From contig NMRA01000008.1 of the NCBI GenBank assembly GCA_002633005.1, positions 832,341 through 896,340 of the forward strand: DNA of 64,000 nt. The letters are read 5' to 3'. The translations under genes and the position numbers were made by a program. This document shows, piece by piece, positions 39,201-54,200 of this stretch (position 1 is the first letter of the stretch; every line of letters begins with the position of its first letter). This DNA is from Phoronis australis. Its lineage: Eukaryota; Phoronida; Phoronidae. The notes under the pieces were generated by a model. It ran no database searches and had not been told where the DNA came from. It saw nothing but the letters and a program-made list of their open reading frames with translations.

Positions 39201-42200
39201 CTATCTATGGAACTGCAGATGCCAAATGTACATCATCCTTTATAACATTTAAAAGAATTATAAGAAATCTATTTAACTTCATGTAGATGTGTTCTGTTTA
39301 GCAATTTTACATTCAGTATATCCATATCAGACTATTTTTTATTCATGTGTACATATGGCTGTCCTTCGGGAGCAAGTTTTCGGATATACAGAATTGATTG
39401 AACGCATGACATTTTTCATTGTTCACAGTCTTTATTCCTTTACGTTCATATCTTTGGAATAAAACTACTCTCAACGAAACATAGGTAAAGTAAATGACCT
39501 AGCGACATAATTAAAAGGCACACGATATTTCGAAACATACCGGTACTTGTTTCATTCTCATCCGCCTTAGGCTACAACACTGGTGAATAATGGGTACACC
39601 AATGTTTTTGTAGACTTCCATGTTAAGCGGTTTGTTTCCAGAATTAGGTATGAAGTCCCTGCACGTTGGACCAGTGTGGCCAAAAAGTTACTTTACAAAA
39701 ATGTCTTGTCTAATAATTACCTCCAGGACGAACACGCCATTAAGAAAATTATTAGGGATAATATTAAAGTTTGTAAATCTGAGGATCACCTCCATGTTAT
39801 TATTTGTTATCGGAATAGAAAGTCCTCCAACTTGGTCATGAAAAATAACATTTCTAAAGTGAAAGTCTGCCCCGTTGCCCGGTGTAGTGTTGTTTATAAA
39901 TTTCTATGTCCAATGAACGAATGTCTTCGTTCAAACGTCAAACAGTGTTACATTGGTAAAACAGTTTGAAGTCTTTCCTGTCGCTTATCTATGCATCTTC
40001 AAAATGGCGCCATCCAAGATCATTTTCTGCAATGTCACTAACGTAAAATCACCCGTCAAGAAATCGTGGAAAACACGTCAATTCAGTATGTAGAGCATAA
40101 TGTGCCGCGATTGAAAGTATATGAGTCCCTTTTAACTGCATTTGAGAATCCTGTTTTGAATGAGCAGCAAACAGGGTCGTGCTGCACGTTACACTTGTTT
40201 GCGTGACATTCCTGTTACCCCCCTTCTTTAGTCATTCTTTGCAGTATTTCACACCCGCCGTGTCCCACTGTGTGTTTCATCAGCTTATGCTCTGTGGTGG
40301 CATTACTTTGTCATTTTATCTTCACTTGAGAACGAAACGAGTATTTTTTGAAATATCGTGTGCCTTTTAATTATGTGGCTAGGTCAGTTACTTTACCAAT
40401 GTTCCATTTAGAGTAGAGTTTTATTCCGGAGATAGGAACATAACGGAATAAAGACTGTGAACAATGAAAAGTGTCGTGTGTTCAATCAATTATGTGTACA
40501 TATGTGTATGTGTGTGTATTTAGTTGTGTATTCATGTGTTTGTTTGTTTTTATGTATGTATGTATGTATGTATGTATGTATGTATGTTAGTGTGTATTTA
40601 TATATGTATAACCATATGTATGTTTATGTATGTATGTATGTATGTATGTATGTGTGTATTTATATATATGTATGTATGTTTATGTATGTATGTGTTTATG
40701 TATGTGTGTGTGTAAGAGTGCATTTGTATACATGTGTGTATATATCTATTATGTCTTACTTTTATTAATTATTTTTTGTCTGTTTTTAATTATTTATATT
40801 TATATTTTAGTTAATTATCTTGTCTTACTTTCTTTATCTTCTATTCATCATATTTTATTTTTTATTTTGTTTCATCGGTCTTTCCATGTTAATTTCTTAC
40901 TCTTTGCTTATAATTTAAATATTGTCTTTCATCTTGTAATTCTGTTAGTTTGTCTTTACTGTCTGTGTGTTTTTACTGAGGGCCCTAATGGAAAGCAGTG
41001 TGAACTGATGGGGCCACCCTCATTGTAAATATTACATTAATAAATAAATAAATTAAATAAATTCCTGTAGGGTTCCATTTCTGTTACCATCTTTAATCGC
41101 TATTTTCAAATTCTCAGTTTTAAGCCGATTGTCTTTTAGCCATGTGAACAGTGCAAAGTGCAGCTTTAAATCTTGCATTGTCTTAACAGGAGTGGAATGT
41201 GTGACCACCTATCATGGCAAGCTGATTGGAGAACTGAGCAGGAAGGACCATGATGTCAGGGGTACCATCTATGCTGTGGATGCGAAACGCGTCAAGTTTG
41301 TGAAATTTAACTACGATGGAACCGCTCCAGGTACAATACACATGGCTTGCTTAGTAATAGGATTCCCGACTTAGAAAGCGAAGAAAATGTCTTTTTTCAG
41401 TAGAATAAGAGCAAGGAGCTACTGCCCTGCAGGGGTGCATCAAGGGGATAAGCGTCCATGCCAAGAATTATATGATGACACTTGGCTTACCTCAAACTCC
41501 AACTCTGCCTGATGTAATTGGCCCAGTTATGTTGCGCACTCAGTAGAATTAATGAGGAGCACAATATGGAAAGATTATAAAAACCTTTTTAGGTTTGTAA
41601 AAACCCTATGTCTTGTCCAGTTTTCAAAATTCAAAAACCTAATCATGTCCACTTCTCACGAACTATTCATGTGTTACAGGAGTACTGAACCGGACTTTGT
41701 TGAAGTATTCAGGTGTTGCCTAAGCTTGTTATCAAAAATAAGGTGCATGGCGTTCATAAGCATTTTGTTTGAATTGCGTACTCATATTGGTTAATGTTTA
41801 GCATATCGTATATGATGCGGCGTTTGTGATTTTCACGAGCAGTCTCAGCCGAGTCGTGTTTTGTTTTTCTTTCAAAATTCTTTATTTTTTTAATTCTTAC
41901 TGGTCGTAGGCATACGTGAGTGGCTCACGGTGAGCCGATAAGAAAATAATTGCAAAACAAACAGATCCACACTCTCTAAATTAAAGTATTTTTTCATTAA
42001 TTGTTACGGCTGATTCTATTCAAAATTATTCACATGGCAGTGGATATTTCTGTGCTGTACGTTGTGTACAACGCTTAGATTTTTTTAATATTTTAATCTA
42101 ATCTAAGTATTTATGTAACATCAACGTTCACAAATGCGGGTTTCGTTTGGACAGAGACGACCACACAAACAATGCTGCATATCATATCACTAAGTCGCTG

Positions 42201-45200
42201 TCAAACATATATGCTATTTATAAAGTAAATGAAGAACGATAAATTGGAACTGCTATTGTCGCCCCCATTGCATTTATAGCTGCTTTTACACGAGAGACAG
42301 TTGTCACCATGTCAGTTGTCACGGAGCGACTTGCTCCACTTTAGTCGCATTTACACGACATAAGTTCGCACACTGGATCAGCATGAGTCACTTAAACGAA
42401 AACTGTCTGGGCATGCTCGCACAAACGCACCTGCACCAGACCAGCTGTTCAGTGTTAGCTGCACCAGATCAGCTGTCTTTTGTGTAAATGCGACATTTAT
42501 CCGAGAGACACGTGACCTGGCACACAGCCAACACAGGATGAGTCTGATTATGTAGAGAATGATAACATCAGCTGCCTGGATCAGTGCTGGCAAATATTGA
42601 GGTATGCAAACCGGTCAAGTTGCCCAATCTCGACCGCTGAGGGTGTCAACGTAAGATTGTTTTCGTGCCACGTGATTGGCTGATGACACCCAGTGAATTT
42701 TGAGCTTCAAATTTGCACATTCACTGACGTCTCATTTAGTGAGTGCCTTGCTCCACTAATTTTACCCGCTGCTCAGTAGTTATTTTTATCTCAGTCTGTT
42801 ACCTAGTAAAACTACAGGCTTTTTTCCCTAACTTAATCTTTTTGACTTATTGATCCAGAATACTTCACCGTCTTTTTGTCTAACTTTTTATATGGTCACA
42901 CACCATTTTTAAGTAAGCCGCTGATAATTTATAATGATCATGATAAAGTTGAAAAATACGGACCTGACTTTTGAGGCTGTTCCTCAAATTGTGTTCATTG
43001 GGTATGTAATATTTACCAAATTTTAACAGTCAAGCTCTACTATTTGAATATCTGCATCTTTCATGATCATTCCAAAGAATGAAACTACAATATTTCTTAA
43101 AACCTTTAATATCGTCATATGACCAAGTGTTGGTTGATGTCTTATATACAATAATTGATCTGCGTGTATCAGCGCAGAGTACTGTTCTCCGAATTATTCT
43201 CGTTTCTGACCTATTTAAACCTTGATAATTTTTGAACGACTTGAGATTAGTTTCTAAAATTTCACACAAGTCACTTTGCCAGCAATTTGAAATATGTTTT
43301 TATGATCCAAAATGCACTGGAAGAGGGCAAATGGTGCAAAATAATTCAGAATGTTTCATTTCCATTAAGGCAAATTGATACACAATGTGGCCACACTCTA
43401 GAATCTAGTGTGTCATCAAACCATATTCTTTTGTGCATGTGCATACCCAGGGTAGCTCAGGGTGCTCGAATGAGCCCCCCTATTTGACAAAGTGGGCAAA
43501 AAGGTCCGCCTTAGAGAAACAAAAAGTCCGAGAAAACGAGACAAAAATCCAAAGGAATTCCGCACAAATGCACAATTCATAGGTCTGAACGTAGTACCCC
43601 ATTTTTTCGTTCCCGTTTTTTTCAATGAAAGGTCCACATACTGAAAAATTCAAGCCCCTCTATATTTTAGGCTGGGTGCACGCATGTTGTGCTATTAATT
43701 AAAAACCTTTACAGTCCTGTTTAATTACTGTCCAAAACATTCTGTAACAACTCTTCCATTTGGGTTGAAGATAATGACAAAGTTGTATGTGTTTATACTT
43801 GTTAAGTTCGTGCAACATTGTTGCAGATTACTGAACTAATGTACCAAAATGTTATTTGGTTACAGTATAAGCCGTGTTAACAATCATAATGAAGAAAATT
43901 TTTGTTGAAATCTGTTTTTGTTGAGAAATTATACAAAATGAATGGTCATTGGCCTGTCATATCGTGTTGTAAATATTGAACAATGTTTGTCTGTGTACCA
44001 TATGATGTTCTGTTCTAGACTGCGGATAGCATCTTGTCTTGTGAGTGGAAGTGTCATAAATCACTGGTTCATTACCAGGGAAGGGTTGATTTTGATAGAA
44101 AAAATGTGTTCACTCTGAACAATTTAATTTGACCCTCTGCCATTATGCACTCTCTGATCGCTTTATTATCAGGACTCTTGTAATTATATGTTTTTGTTTC
44201 CACACTGTAGAAACCTGAGTTTGTGGACCGCGTGAAAGTTATGATATTGTTTGTTTTAGATGCCTTCTTCTGGTTTGGCATGAAAGGCAAGTCTAGTAAC
44301 ACAGTCGATGGTACTGGTATCAAAGTTCCGGATGAAAATAACAGGTAATGAATGCAAAATAACACGTAATGAATACAAAATAACAGGTAATGTATGGAAA
44401 ATTTAAAGATTTACTTAAACCTGATAATGGGGTTATTTTCCACAGGAATGAGGAGAAGTTTCGATTCATATATTAATAAATAATTTATGGAATACAGGGT
44501 TTCTTAAAGGTTTCATTACCTGAACTGTTCTTGAAAGCCGTTTTACGAATTGTTTTAAGATCTTCCAATTTTGCATGAGGGCCTGTAAAATATTATTATA
44601 TGACTTATGAAGTACAACTGCTTAAGAAAACAAAACGGTATTTTAGAAAACAGTTTTGATATCTCATCTTCAGAACTTGCCGGTTCAGATCAAAGATACC
44701 AATCTGTTGTGTCTGATTAAATCATCTCAGGATACCGATGTTACGATTCGCTAGATAATGAGACCATCGAACCATGTATTTACCATGTTAGCTTATATCC
44801 CTTCAACAGAAAGAATAGCATCGTTTCTGGCTAATGGTATTTCTTTGCAAAAAATGATTCCAATACAGCTTTTAACAGGGAATTCAGTTTCAGAAGTCAA
44901 ACAGATAAAAAATCTCCAGATTTAATCCACAATAGTTCAATTTATTTCATGCAGTATTTTATTACCTCAATGCAGTAACAGTTCTGCTCTACACAAAAGA
45001 AGCTAGATCAGCATTTCTGAAACATTCTGTCTTCCGTCATCTGTATAATTATGAATTCCTTGACTGAAGTTCATACAGCCATGGTGTGAGCAAAGTTTCT
45101 AAATGTAAAGCTGCCATAAAACCACCTCCTGTCAAAGAACAAAACGTTATATGACTTGCGTTAATTGAACGAGGCTTAATTTGCCGCACCTCACTCAAAT

Positions 45201-48200
45201 GTGGCGATTTCTGGGCTTGGCTAAGCTGACACTGTGTATTGCTTGAGACAATGTTCAGAACATAAAATGACCCTCCAGAAAAGCAATTAATGTGAATAAG
45301 GAAGAGGCTGAGACCAGTTTCAGTGCGGAAAGTACTGGGTGGTCTAATCAGGTGTTATTTGACAGAACTCTGTTTATAGCAGCTTTAAGAGATATGTGTC
45401 CAAGTTATTTAACTTCATTTGTAGATCTAGATGGGTGTGTCGGTCTGTCGGAAGACTCCCCTGCTTGTACATTGTCAGGCCACCTCTTGACTGATCCTGG
45501 ATCTTTGCCTGACCTCAGATTAATTGGTCTTCCAGTAAACTAGATTGACCTAATAATCCTGCTTTGTTTGGTATTCCACTTCAGAGACTTGAAACTGCGA
45601 AAATATTCTGACGAGACATTTGTGCTGACGTTACCTGATAATTACACACTGACCGACGTTTTGTGGATCTCCATCTGGTGTCGTGATTTTAAAGTAAGTA
45701 TAAAGCTGGTTCTAGCATAGGCCCAAAAATCTGGTCTGTAGTGTGCTCAATAGGAATTAATATTGCTACTGCATTGCGTAACAGTTCCTTGCACGAACAG
45801 GCAAGTACCTAATGTGACTTTGTGAAAATTTTGTGGTATGAGATTCAGGACTCTTTGTTGTCTGCTTAATTGGACTACATGACAAAAATGTTATTTAACA
45901 GAATTAAGGAAATGTACAAACAAAAACATTATTAAAAACAAACTTGGAAAGTTTATATATTGATACATCATATGTTGGAAGATCACAATCGATAATGTTA
46001 AAAAATTGTGATGAAATCAAGTCCTTCAGATGCATTGTAGATAACGTTTAGATAAAACTTATTATATTCAATAAGAAGGGCACTGTGTTAACAATAGCTT
46101 TTGTGTTTTTCATGGAATGGAATAAGAAATCCGCTTGTAGTTGTTGAGCAAAATATGAGTCAGAATGCCTTGGGGAGATATATAGCTGCAGCATTATAAA
46201 GGCCATCTGAAACTTTTTTGGAGATTGCAGACATGCATAATATTAGTATTATATCGCCACAATTGATAGGGCATTTGAAAAAAGGTTATTGGGAGGGTGC
46301 AGTATTTCCCTGAATATGTCAATAGGGTGTTAGATAACATTGAATTACCTTTTGGTTTGGTGCGAGACATTCAGCAGCAAACTGCATTTTTAAGTTTTAG
46401 CAAAATGTAGGCAATGTCTAATGTAAAAATGGACCTTTTGTTAATTTATTTAAAGTGGCTATGAACAAGTGTTATGTCAAAGTTTTAATTTATATCTTTT
46501 ACTGGTCTATACAAATGGTCTGAACTTTACAAGAGAAGTGATTCTGGTCTTGCAAAGAACTGACTGTACGTTATATTGCTTGGAGTCATGCTCAGTGACT
46601 AAGACCTGCTGTTACAAGGCAACTTATGTTACAAACAGTAGAACTGTATTAAATTTACTGAAACTGCATTTCTAATAATTTATAAACCTGTTTCATAAAG
46701 GAATCAGGATTGGACGGTAACATATTTTAATAAATGCCTGATGTCAAATAAAATTTAGGCCTCCAACACATGCATTTTAGTCCTTGAAATGGACAGTTAG
46801 TAAAAATATTTTTTTAGTATTTGTCATTTAATCATCATGCTATGGTTTGTAATAGAGCCTAGTTTTGGAGCACGTCCTTAATTTATACACCCCCTTGGAC
46901 CCCATTCCAATCTTTATGGTATTAACCCACCACTATTTCATTCCAGGTCAACTTTGGTAGCGTTGATATGACTAGCAATTTTGTACCGCCAGCCCCTCTA
47001 AACATTGGCGAGTTCTCACGCCTTGCTCATCAAGTGAAATCTGGGATTGTGACGATTCAGGACTCCCGTACATTCTTCATCCGTGACTTGCATTATGATG
47101 GAGGTGGCCCAGGTAATGAATGAATTGACTGAGTGTAGAGGTGACCTCGCATTAGGCAGCAAGGTCAGAATAGACCGAATGGTCTATTGACAGAAATAGA
47201 TTATATAGTGAATTAAGTCAATTTGTTGAAAACCTAACTGGCTATACAGCTCCATAATTGAGTGAATGTGTCTAATTGTGGAATAGACTAGGCACATGTG
47301 CCTAAACTGGGCGACGTTTGAGTGGGAACCAAGTGATATTTTCTGGGCGATCAAGACTTAACCCATTTTTAAAAATATAGCCATGAGTTTTAAAAGTGTA
47401 CACTTTTAGTATTTGTTATAAACCTTGCTTTAAACTAGTTATTTCACCCAGAGTGCATTGGCTCTAGACGCTGTGTGTTTATTAAAAAATCAAGGTGCAC
47501 CTATAATCTAAACACCGCATGCGCCGAATTGTGGAACTTAGGTGAATGCGCCTTTTAGCGGACAGTTGAAAAAAAAATTGTGTAAAAAATGCATTGTTTG
47601 GCATAAAGGTGCATGTGTTTATTTGCAGGGTTATATGGTACTACACAGAAGCTGTTATGTACAGATCTATGCATACAGTCTTGTCTTAGACTGTATTAAT
47701 CTACAGTCTTTGGTGTCTGATAGTTCTTTTAATGACTGAGACCTGTAGCTGACGATTTAGATAACAATTTGCATATTTGTTGTCAACACCAGTTGACTGT
47801 CCATCCTCTCGTCTGTGTGCTTAGTATTTTGAAATTCTTTTTTATTCCTTCAAACTTCCATAACAGTTACTATTCTTAACTGATATATAATTAATAGAGT
47901 TTTTACTTCGTTTGCACAAGCGAGTCATATTGTTTTAATTGTCTGGTTGGTATGCAGGATTTTTTTTGCATGAAGTGAAATGAAAATTAAGGAAAAGCAC
48001 GCAGTTTCTACGAAATAAAAATCAATGTGAGTCTGAATTAAAAACAAGTTTTCTGGGTCCATGTACATGTTCACGTACATGCACGTGGACGGATCTTTGT
48101 CTGGTCTTCATGGCTGTATCTCTTAAGCTTTGTAGTTCTGAAGGATCTTTGTGAAATATGAAGATTGCAACAAATGATGGATCTAAATTACTGCTGTTCC

Positions 48201-51200
48201 ACCCAGTGACAATTTTAGTTTTTTGCATTTGTATCCAAGTCGAGCGGATCTTTTTGAAATTTGACGTGTTCATATGAAAAAACCAATGCTACCCTAGAGT
48301 TTTAGTAATTTGAACGGACTTCTGCTGCACACTTTGGTGGCAGTTTTAGTAATGCACGTGATTCCTGTTTTGGTGTCCGTCTCTATATCGTCATGAAATT
48401 TGAAAGATACTTTAATTCCTATTGATGAGAGCACCTCTGTTGTGACTTTTTTGGACCAATCCAAATACCATTGTGTCCTGCAATGGTAGTTCTATTGAAC
48501 CTGTGTCATTATCTACCAATAGTTCAAATGAAGGATCATTTATGACCAAAATTCGTGTGGGATATGTTCCTTTTGAGGATTGCATATAGGCTCACAATGA
48601 TTTTTGGATGTATCCGAATACTGGTTATCCACCAATTGGCAGTTTTACTTTTTTGGCGCATTCATTATTCCTCCTAGTAACAGGTTTTAATCTACCAAGT
48701 CCTTGGACAGATTGTAAGATTCAACAGATTTGCTTCTTGTGAAAAGAACTTGGGGTGATGTTGACTTGTATAAATCTGACTTCTGCCTATTATCTTCTAG
48801 TACCTGGTAGCCGTTTTATTATTTTTTTTTTCTACACCTGTCACCAATTGTCATGGAATTTAGTACGTGTATACCTGTTAATGAAAGGTATGGCTGCTGC
48901 TGTGCCCCCGCTTGTGGCAATTTGGACTTTGGTGTTTGCTTGAAATTAATATGTTAAGTTCCTTGGTGGAACTTCATAAAATTTTACAATTGTGTCTTTA
49001 AGTTTAAAGAGCAAGAATAAAGAAGCATTTGCTCACTTTTGCAGAGCTATGGGATCATTTTCAACCCCATTGACAATTTTTTTTGTGTAGTGGGGATTAA
49101 TTTCATGCCAGGCCTCCTAGTGGCAGTTTTATTTCTTGCATTTTTTTAACGGTCTGCCATGTTTATGAAAAACTTTCATGAAATTTGGCAGGTAAGATTT
49201 TATACACTCAGGCGAATTACATTAAACAAATGAACATGCCAGTCATTAATCTTATTGTAAATTTTAGATGCTTTCTTTTGGGTTGGCACTGGATCAAATA
49301 CCCACAAAGGTAACAAGATTCCTGATGAAAACGGCAGGTAATTACAATGTCTACGACAATTTCTCTTCAAACTTCTCTCTATATTTGATGTCTTATCCAT
49401 TTGTTGTAAGTTGTGGTTAATCTAAAATTTATTTCTCAAATGCAATTTACTCAGTTGTTGTGTTTTACCTGTTAATACGAAAGCTGCACATCGAAGGCCT
49501 TTTGGGTAATCAACTCCGCATGGTGAGTCTTTGTGACAGCTTCTAAATGTCTCCAGGCCTGCACAGTCTGTCTGTACATGTTTCTGCATCGAAGCATGTG
49601 CATAATATGATAAAAGCTTTCTAATGTCTGTAGTTTACAGTTTTCAAAATAAACTGAAACACTCATCAGGCGAATTCTTGATGTCGACCATCACTTGACT
49701 AGAATTACAGTATTATAAGCAATATGATGGTGTAACTTTTGTGCCTGCGCCCAAATTTGGCTAACTTCCGAACATCATATCTCCAAAATCGTTGATCTTA
49801 ATGTTATGTAAGACCTTAGAAAAATGTCCAATTTTGGCCAAGTTGTAACACTGTATCTCAGAAGTGACTGATTGGTTCATGTAAAACTTCATGTATGCTT
49901 TACCCACTGTTCTACAAACTGCTGTCAGGAATTGTGTGAGAGACTATATATTAGTTTTAATGGAAAAAACCTTAAATGATTTTCATGAAAAATATTTGAA
50001 GTTGCATAAAACGAAAACAAAACAATAATTTAGAAAACTGTTGTAGCATTTTTGAGACTTTATCTTGAACATTTATATCAAAAGAAATTTGGCTATGTTG
50101 TTGAACCTTTTGTTAATGCTATGATCGCTCCTTTCTTTTTTGCTAAATTTTCTTACAAAAGGGAGGTCACATGACGAAAGTAGTGGCAGATTCATTTATA
50201 GCCAAGTATCAAATTCTACGGATTTACTATTTTTAGAAAATACATAACTTTCTTGGTGAGGTAAACTCTACTGTTTTTTACAGATTTGGCTACGTGTACA
50301 TGCAGTCTTGTCGATAAGGTCTTACATAACCTTATTAAGTAAAGTTGGTGCTTAAATTTGGCAAAAAATCTTTACGGTAATTCTCTGCCTATTTCACTAA
50401 AGTGGTCTGCATGCCATGGGAATGTACACTCAACGCCAAACATAATCTGACGAAATAACATTTCCTATCGAGTGTAGGGTACTATAGATGGTTTAAATTC
50501 CTCTCGCACTTAGCCCTCTTGTTGGGGGAATTCTTTTGTTGTTAAAATGGCATAAAACGAGTGGTTAACCAAGCTTTTTGACCTCAAAACATAGGTAATT
50601 TTTGTCCTGCTTAGTTTGAAAACTATAATAATTAGTTGTTCGCTGAACAGTCAGACCGTGTTCAAACGTGCTGAGTTCATTACAATCACTCCTTGTAACA
50701 GTCCTGATCAATCGCAGGCTATAACCGTGTTCATATTTTGGTTACAGCTAACTTTGGTTACTAAGTCCCGGGTGGTTTGTTTGAATGCTATTTGTTTTTG
50801 TTATATGTCTGTGTAATGTTTGCCTTCCAGGACCAGTAAACTGCTTCAGTACTCCGGCCAGGATATCACTGTTCGACTTCCCCCACAATACACTGTGTTC
50901 GACATAGACTTCCTGTCCATGTACTGTATCCAGGCAACTCAAGACTTTGGTAACGTGAAAATTCCTGAAAAGCCCAATGTTCCTCCATATTTGAGTGCCA
51001 GTGAAATGGTAATTATCGAATTGTGCCGGACTTGATATCATTCTTCATTTTGCTATTTATTGACCAAGTATACATCAGTGTTCTTAAACTGTTTACACTT
51101 TATTGCAGATCTGTTTACTTAAATTATTAAATATTTGAATTTGCATGCTATCACTAGTAAAATCTTGAAAGTCACACATATAAAGGTTGTAGGACCTTAT

Positions 51201-54200
51201 CAGTGAAGTCTATGTTAATATTTACAAAACTGTAGATTGTACATTTTACCTCGATAAAAGCTCATTATTTTCTGAAAGCAGAAACCTGTAGAATTTGATG
51301 CTGTACTTCATCATATCAGCAATAGATTGGGTCATGTGCCCACGTCTTTTTAGTAAAATTTAGCAAAAAGCAAAGGTACGTCCCTATCAAAACAACAGTA
51401 TCAATGACATGGCCAAATTTTGTATGATGTAAATGTTCAGGTTAAAAACTCAAAAATGCTGTTATAGTTCTCCAGATTATTATTTTCGTTTCTATTACTT
51501 TTTTCACAAAAATTGTAAAAGTCCTGTTTTAATAGACCCTCATGCACAAGTGGAACAAATTAAAAAAATAATTTCTAACAGATTTTTCTTGGATCCTGTG
51601 TAACCTGAAGCTTAAACTTAGATTGACTTTTTACTTAACTGCTGTAGTTGTGCACTTTGCTTGCCATTGGTATTGATTTGGCATTCGCATCGCTTTATGA
51701 CCTTTATTGTGAATTGGCGTTTGCGCTTGAACATAAATTTGCTTGAAGACATTTCTATTGGAAAAAAATTTCAGCAATAGCCCTCTGGTTATTGTATTCC
51801 CTGAGTTCTTCCAGTATCTGGACATTGATCAAGTGCCACGAATATATAGTTTATTCTTCTCTTAAAAGCTTTGTAATTCTTCAGTGTACAGGCAGCATTT
51901 TGGCCGGCACGTAATTTTATCGACCTTTGTTCAGACAGAAATGCACATAATAAGGTCATCCAAAAGAGTGGTTAATATTTACAAATTCCTGATACGAAAT
52001 GACCATTTGTTTTCATTGGTTAATATTTGTTTAAATTTGATTTAAACACTATAATATCGTTAACGCATTTTGCTTAGCTTCAGACCCTTACAAAAATAAA
52101 CTTATAAGTTTTTGGTCGGAAAAACTTAAGTTTTCATGCACAAAAACTTAATAAGTTTTTGGCAAAAACTTAAGTATTTTGGAACAAGTTTTTTGGAACA
52201 AACTTAAGTTTTCATAACTTCTAAAAACTTAGGTTTTTTGAAAACTTAAGTTTATGGTACTTAAGTTTTTCAAAAACTTAAGTTCTGAAAACTTAAGTTT
52301 GTTCCAAAAAACTTGTTCCAAAATACTGAAGTTTTCCAAAAGCAATAAGTTTCAGTAGGACAGGCAATCAAAAATTTCGATTTTCGCTAAAACAAGAGAG
52401 GAGTAGAGTATCAAATTTAATGATTTTCATACATTTAACAAAATAGGGTTCTATTAACATTTCATTTACAGTGATTAATTGCAGAAAACAAAATGCACTT
52501 CATAAAATACATAGTTCCTTAAAATAAGTGAACATAAGTGAAATACAAAAATCTCAAAAACCAGAAACATTTCAAAAATCAGTTCATCAAATTTCATAAA
52601 TGCAATGCAGTGAAAACTAAATCAGGCGAATAATATATTCATATTTGCATCGTTCTCAGTCTACGACAATATGCGAGAACTGAGGGATCAAAATGGAATG
52701 TAATACAAACAGAGAAATCACTACCAAATCATGAAACACAACGAAAGAAAAAGTGATCGATGCATACACATGCACTTTTAAGTTTGTAAACACCCAACAT
52801 AATTAAGTATCAAATTTTATTTCATTGTATTGAAACTTAATTTGCACAGTCAACTCCTGGAATTGCGTCTTGTAGTCAGTTTGAATCGCACTTAATGTAA
52901 CAGTTGGAAAAATATGTTAATAAAAGTACCAAAAACAACATTATGAAATGTGAAGTTTTCAATGACGAAACTCACTGTTTTAATTCATTTAATGACCAGT
53001 AGTGCTGGGACTCCTGCAGGGTTTGCTAGAAATTCTGTTCTTTTTAAGTGTTAAAAAAATAATAATTGCAGGCGGTCTGATACACGTTGTATCAGACGTG
53101 CGCAGGCCTCGCATGTGGGCCCATTGCACTGATCACCTGGAAATATTTTTATGCTTTATTGATATATGGTTAAAACCGAGCTGAGGAGCTAGAAACCAAA
53201 AACAGTTTTAATCTGTAAGAATGATTGATGTTGGTATTCTGACCTCATTTCTTTGATGATGATTTAGGGCCTGCAAAACTGTGAATCTGTACATGACACC
53301 ATGCAAGTGGCTTGGCAAGTGTTAGATGACGAGATTGTCATTGAACTGAGTGGCCAGATAGGTGAGTGACCAAGCGCTGTTTGATCCATGGATATTTCAT
53401 GGGGGGGGCTAACCACGCTGTTCTGTAGCCTAAACAGCGTCATTAGTTTTCTGTTGGCTTCTGGAAGGGGTGATGTGGCTCCTTGCCCAATCTGCCTGTG
53501 CTGGTGAATGACAGTTGTTTAGAATGAATTTTGGGGTATCGTAAAGTTTCTTTTAATATAATTGTGCCCTCATTATGTGAGCTGCTTATTGCCATTATCT
53601 CTGTGTGTGTGTGTCTGTGTGTCGGGAATCCACTGTACAAGAGCTTCGCTTTATGTGTTCCTATGCAACTGATAACAGTCGATAACAAGTTTTAGATGGA
53701 TACCACAATTTCTTTGCCCCCTTATGTCAAATGTAATTTTCTACATTTGCATTCCTGCAGCTCCGTTTTTTTTTTACTAAGCTAACCCTTTCAGCAACAT
53801 TGTGAAGTATTAACATAAGGCCAAAGTTAGCCTTGTGTCTCTTTTTGATCCATGAAACAGACCACAGATTGAACTAATTTCTTAACATCAATTCTGATTT
53901 CAGAGTCTGGTCAGTACATGTCGTTTGGTGTAAGTGGGTCTGATAGCCGTACTTCAATGGACAACGCTGACGTTACCGTCGCCTGGTACACACAGGCACG
54001 TGAGCCTAAAGCTGTGGATTACTTCATGACCTCTAGATCACAGGTAAATCATTATGAAGGCTTGTATCAAAACATCACATTTGAATGATGACTCAATTGC
54101 CGGTAACTTTTTGCCGTCATTGATGATGTGTTTGTGTCAGTTTCATTGAGTTTTTTGATAGTGCCATTGATGGTATCATCATCACCTGTGTCTTTGTCAT

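Noticed and set aside
40265-40300. Hammerhead ribozyme core (CTGATGA on the minus strand) near the Penelope-like fragment
   Set aside because: Stem II does not pair properly with the following GAA and the remaining core could not be placed.
40457-41028. Cys/Tyr/Met/Val-rich frames of 60-130 residues
   Set aside because: They are translations of the TATG microsatellite.
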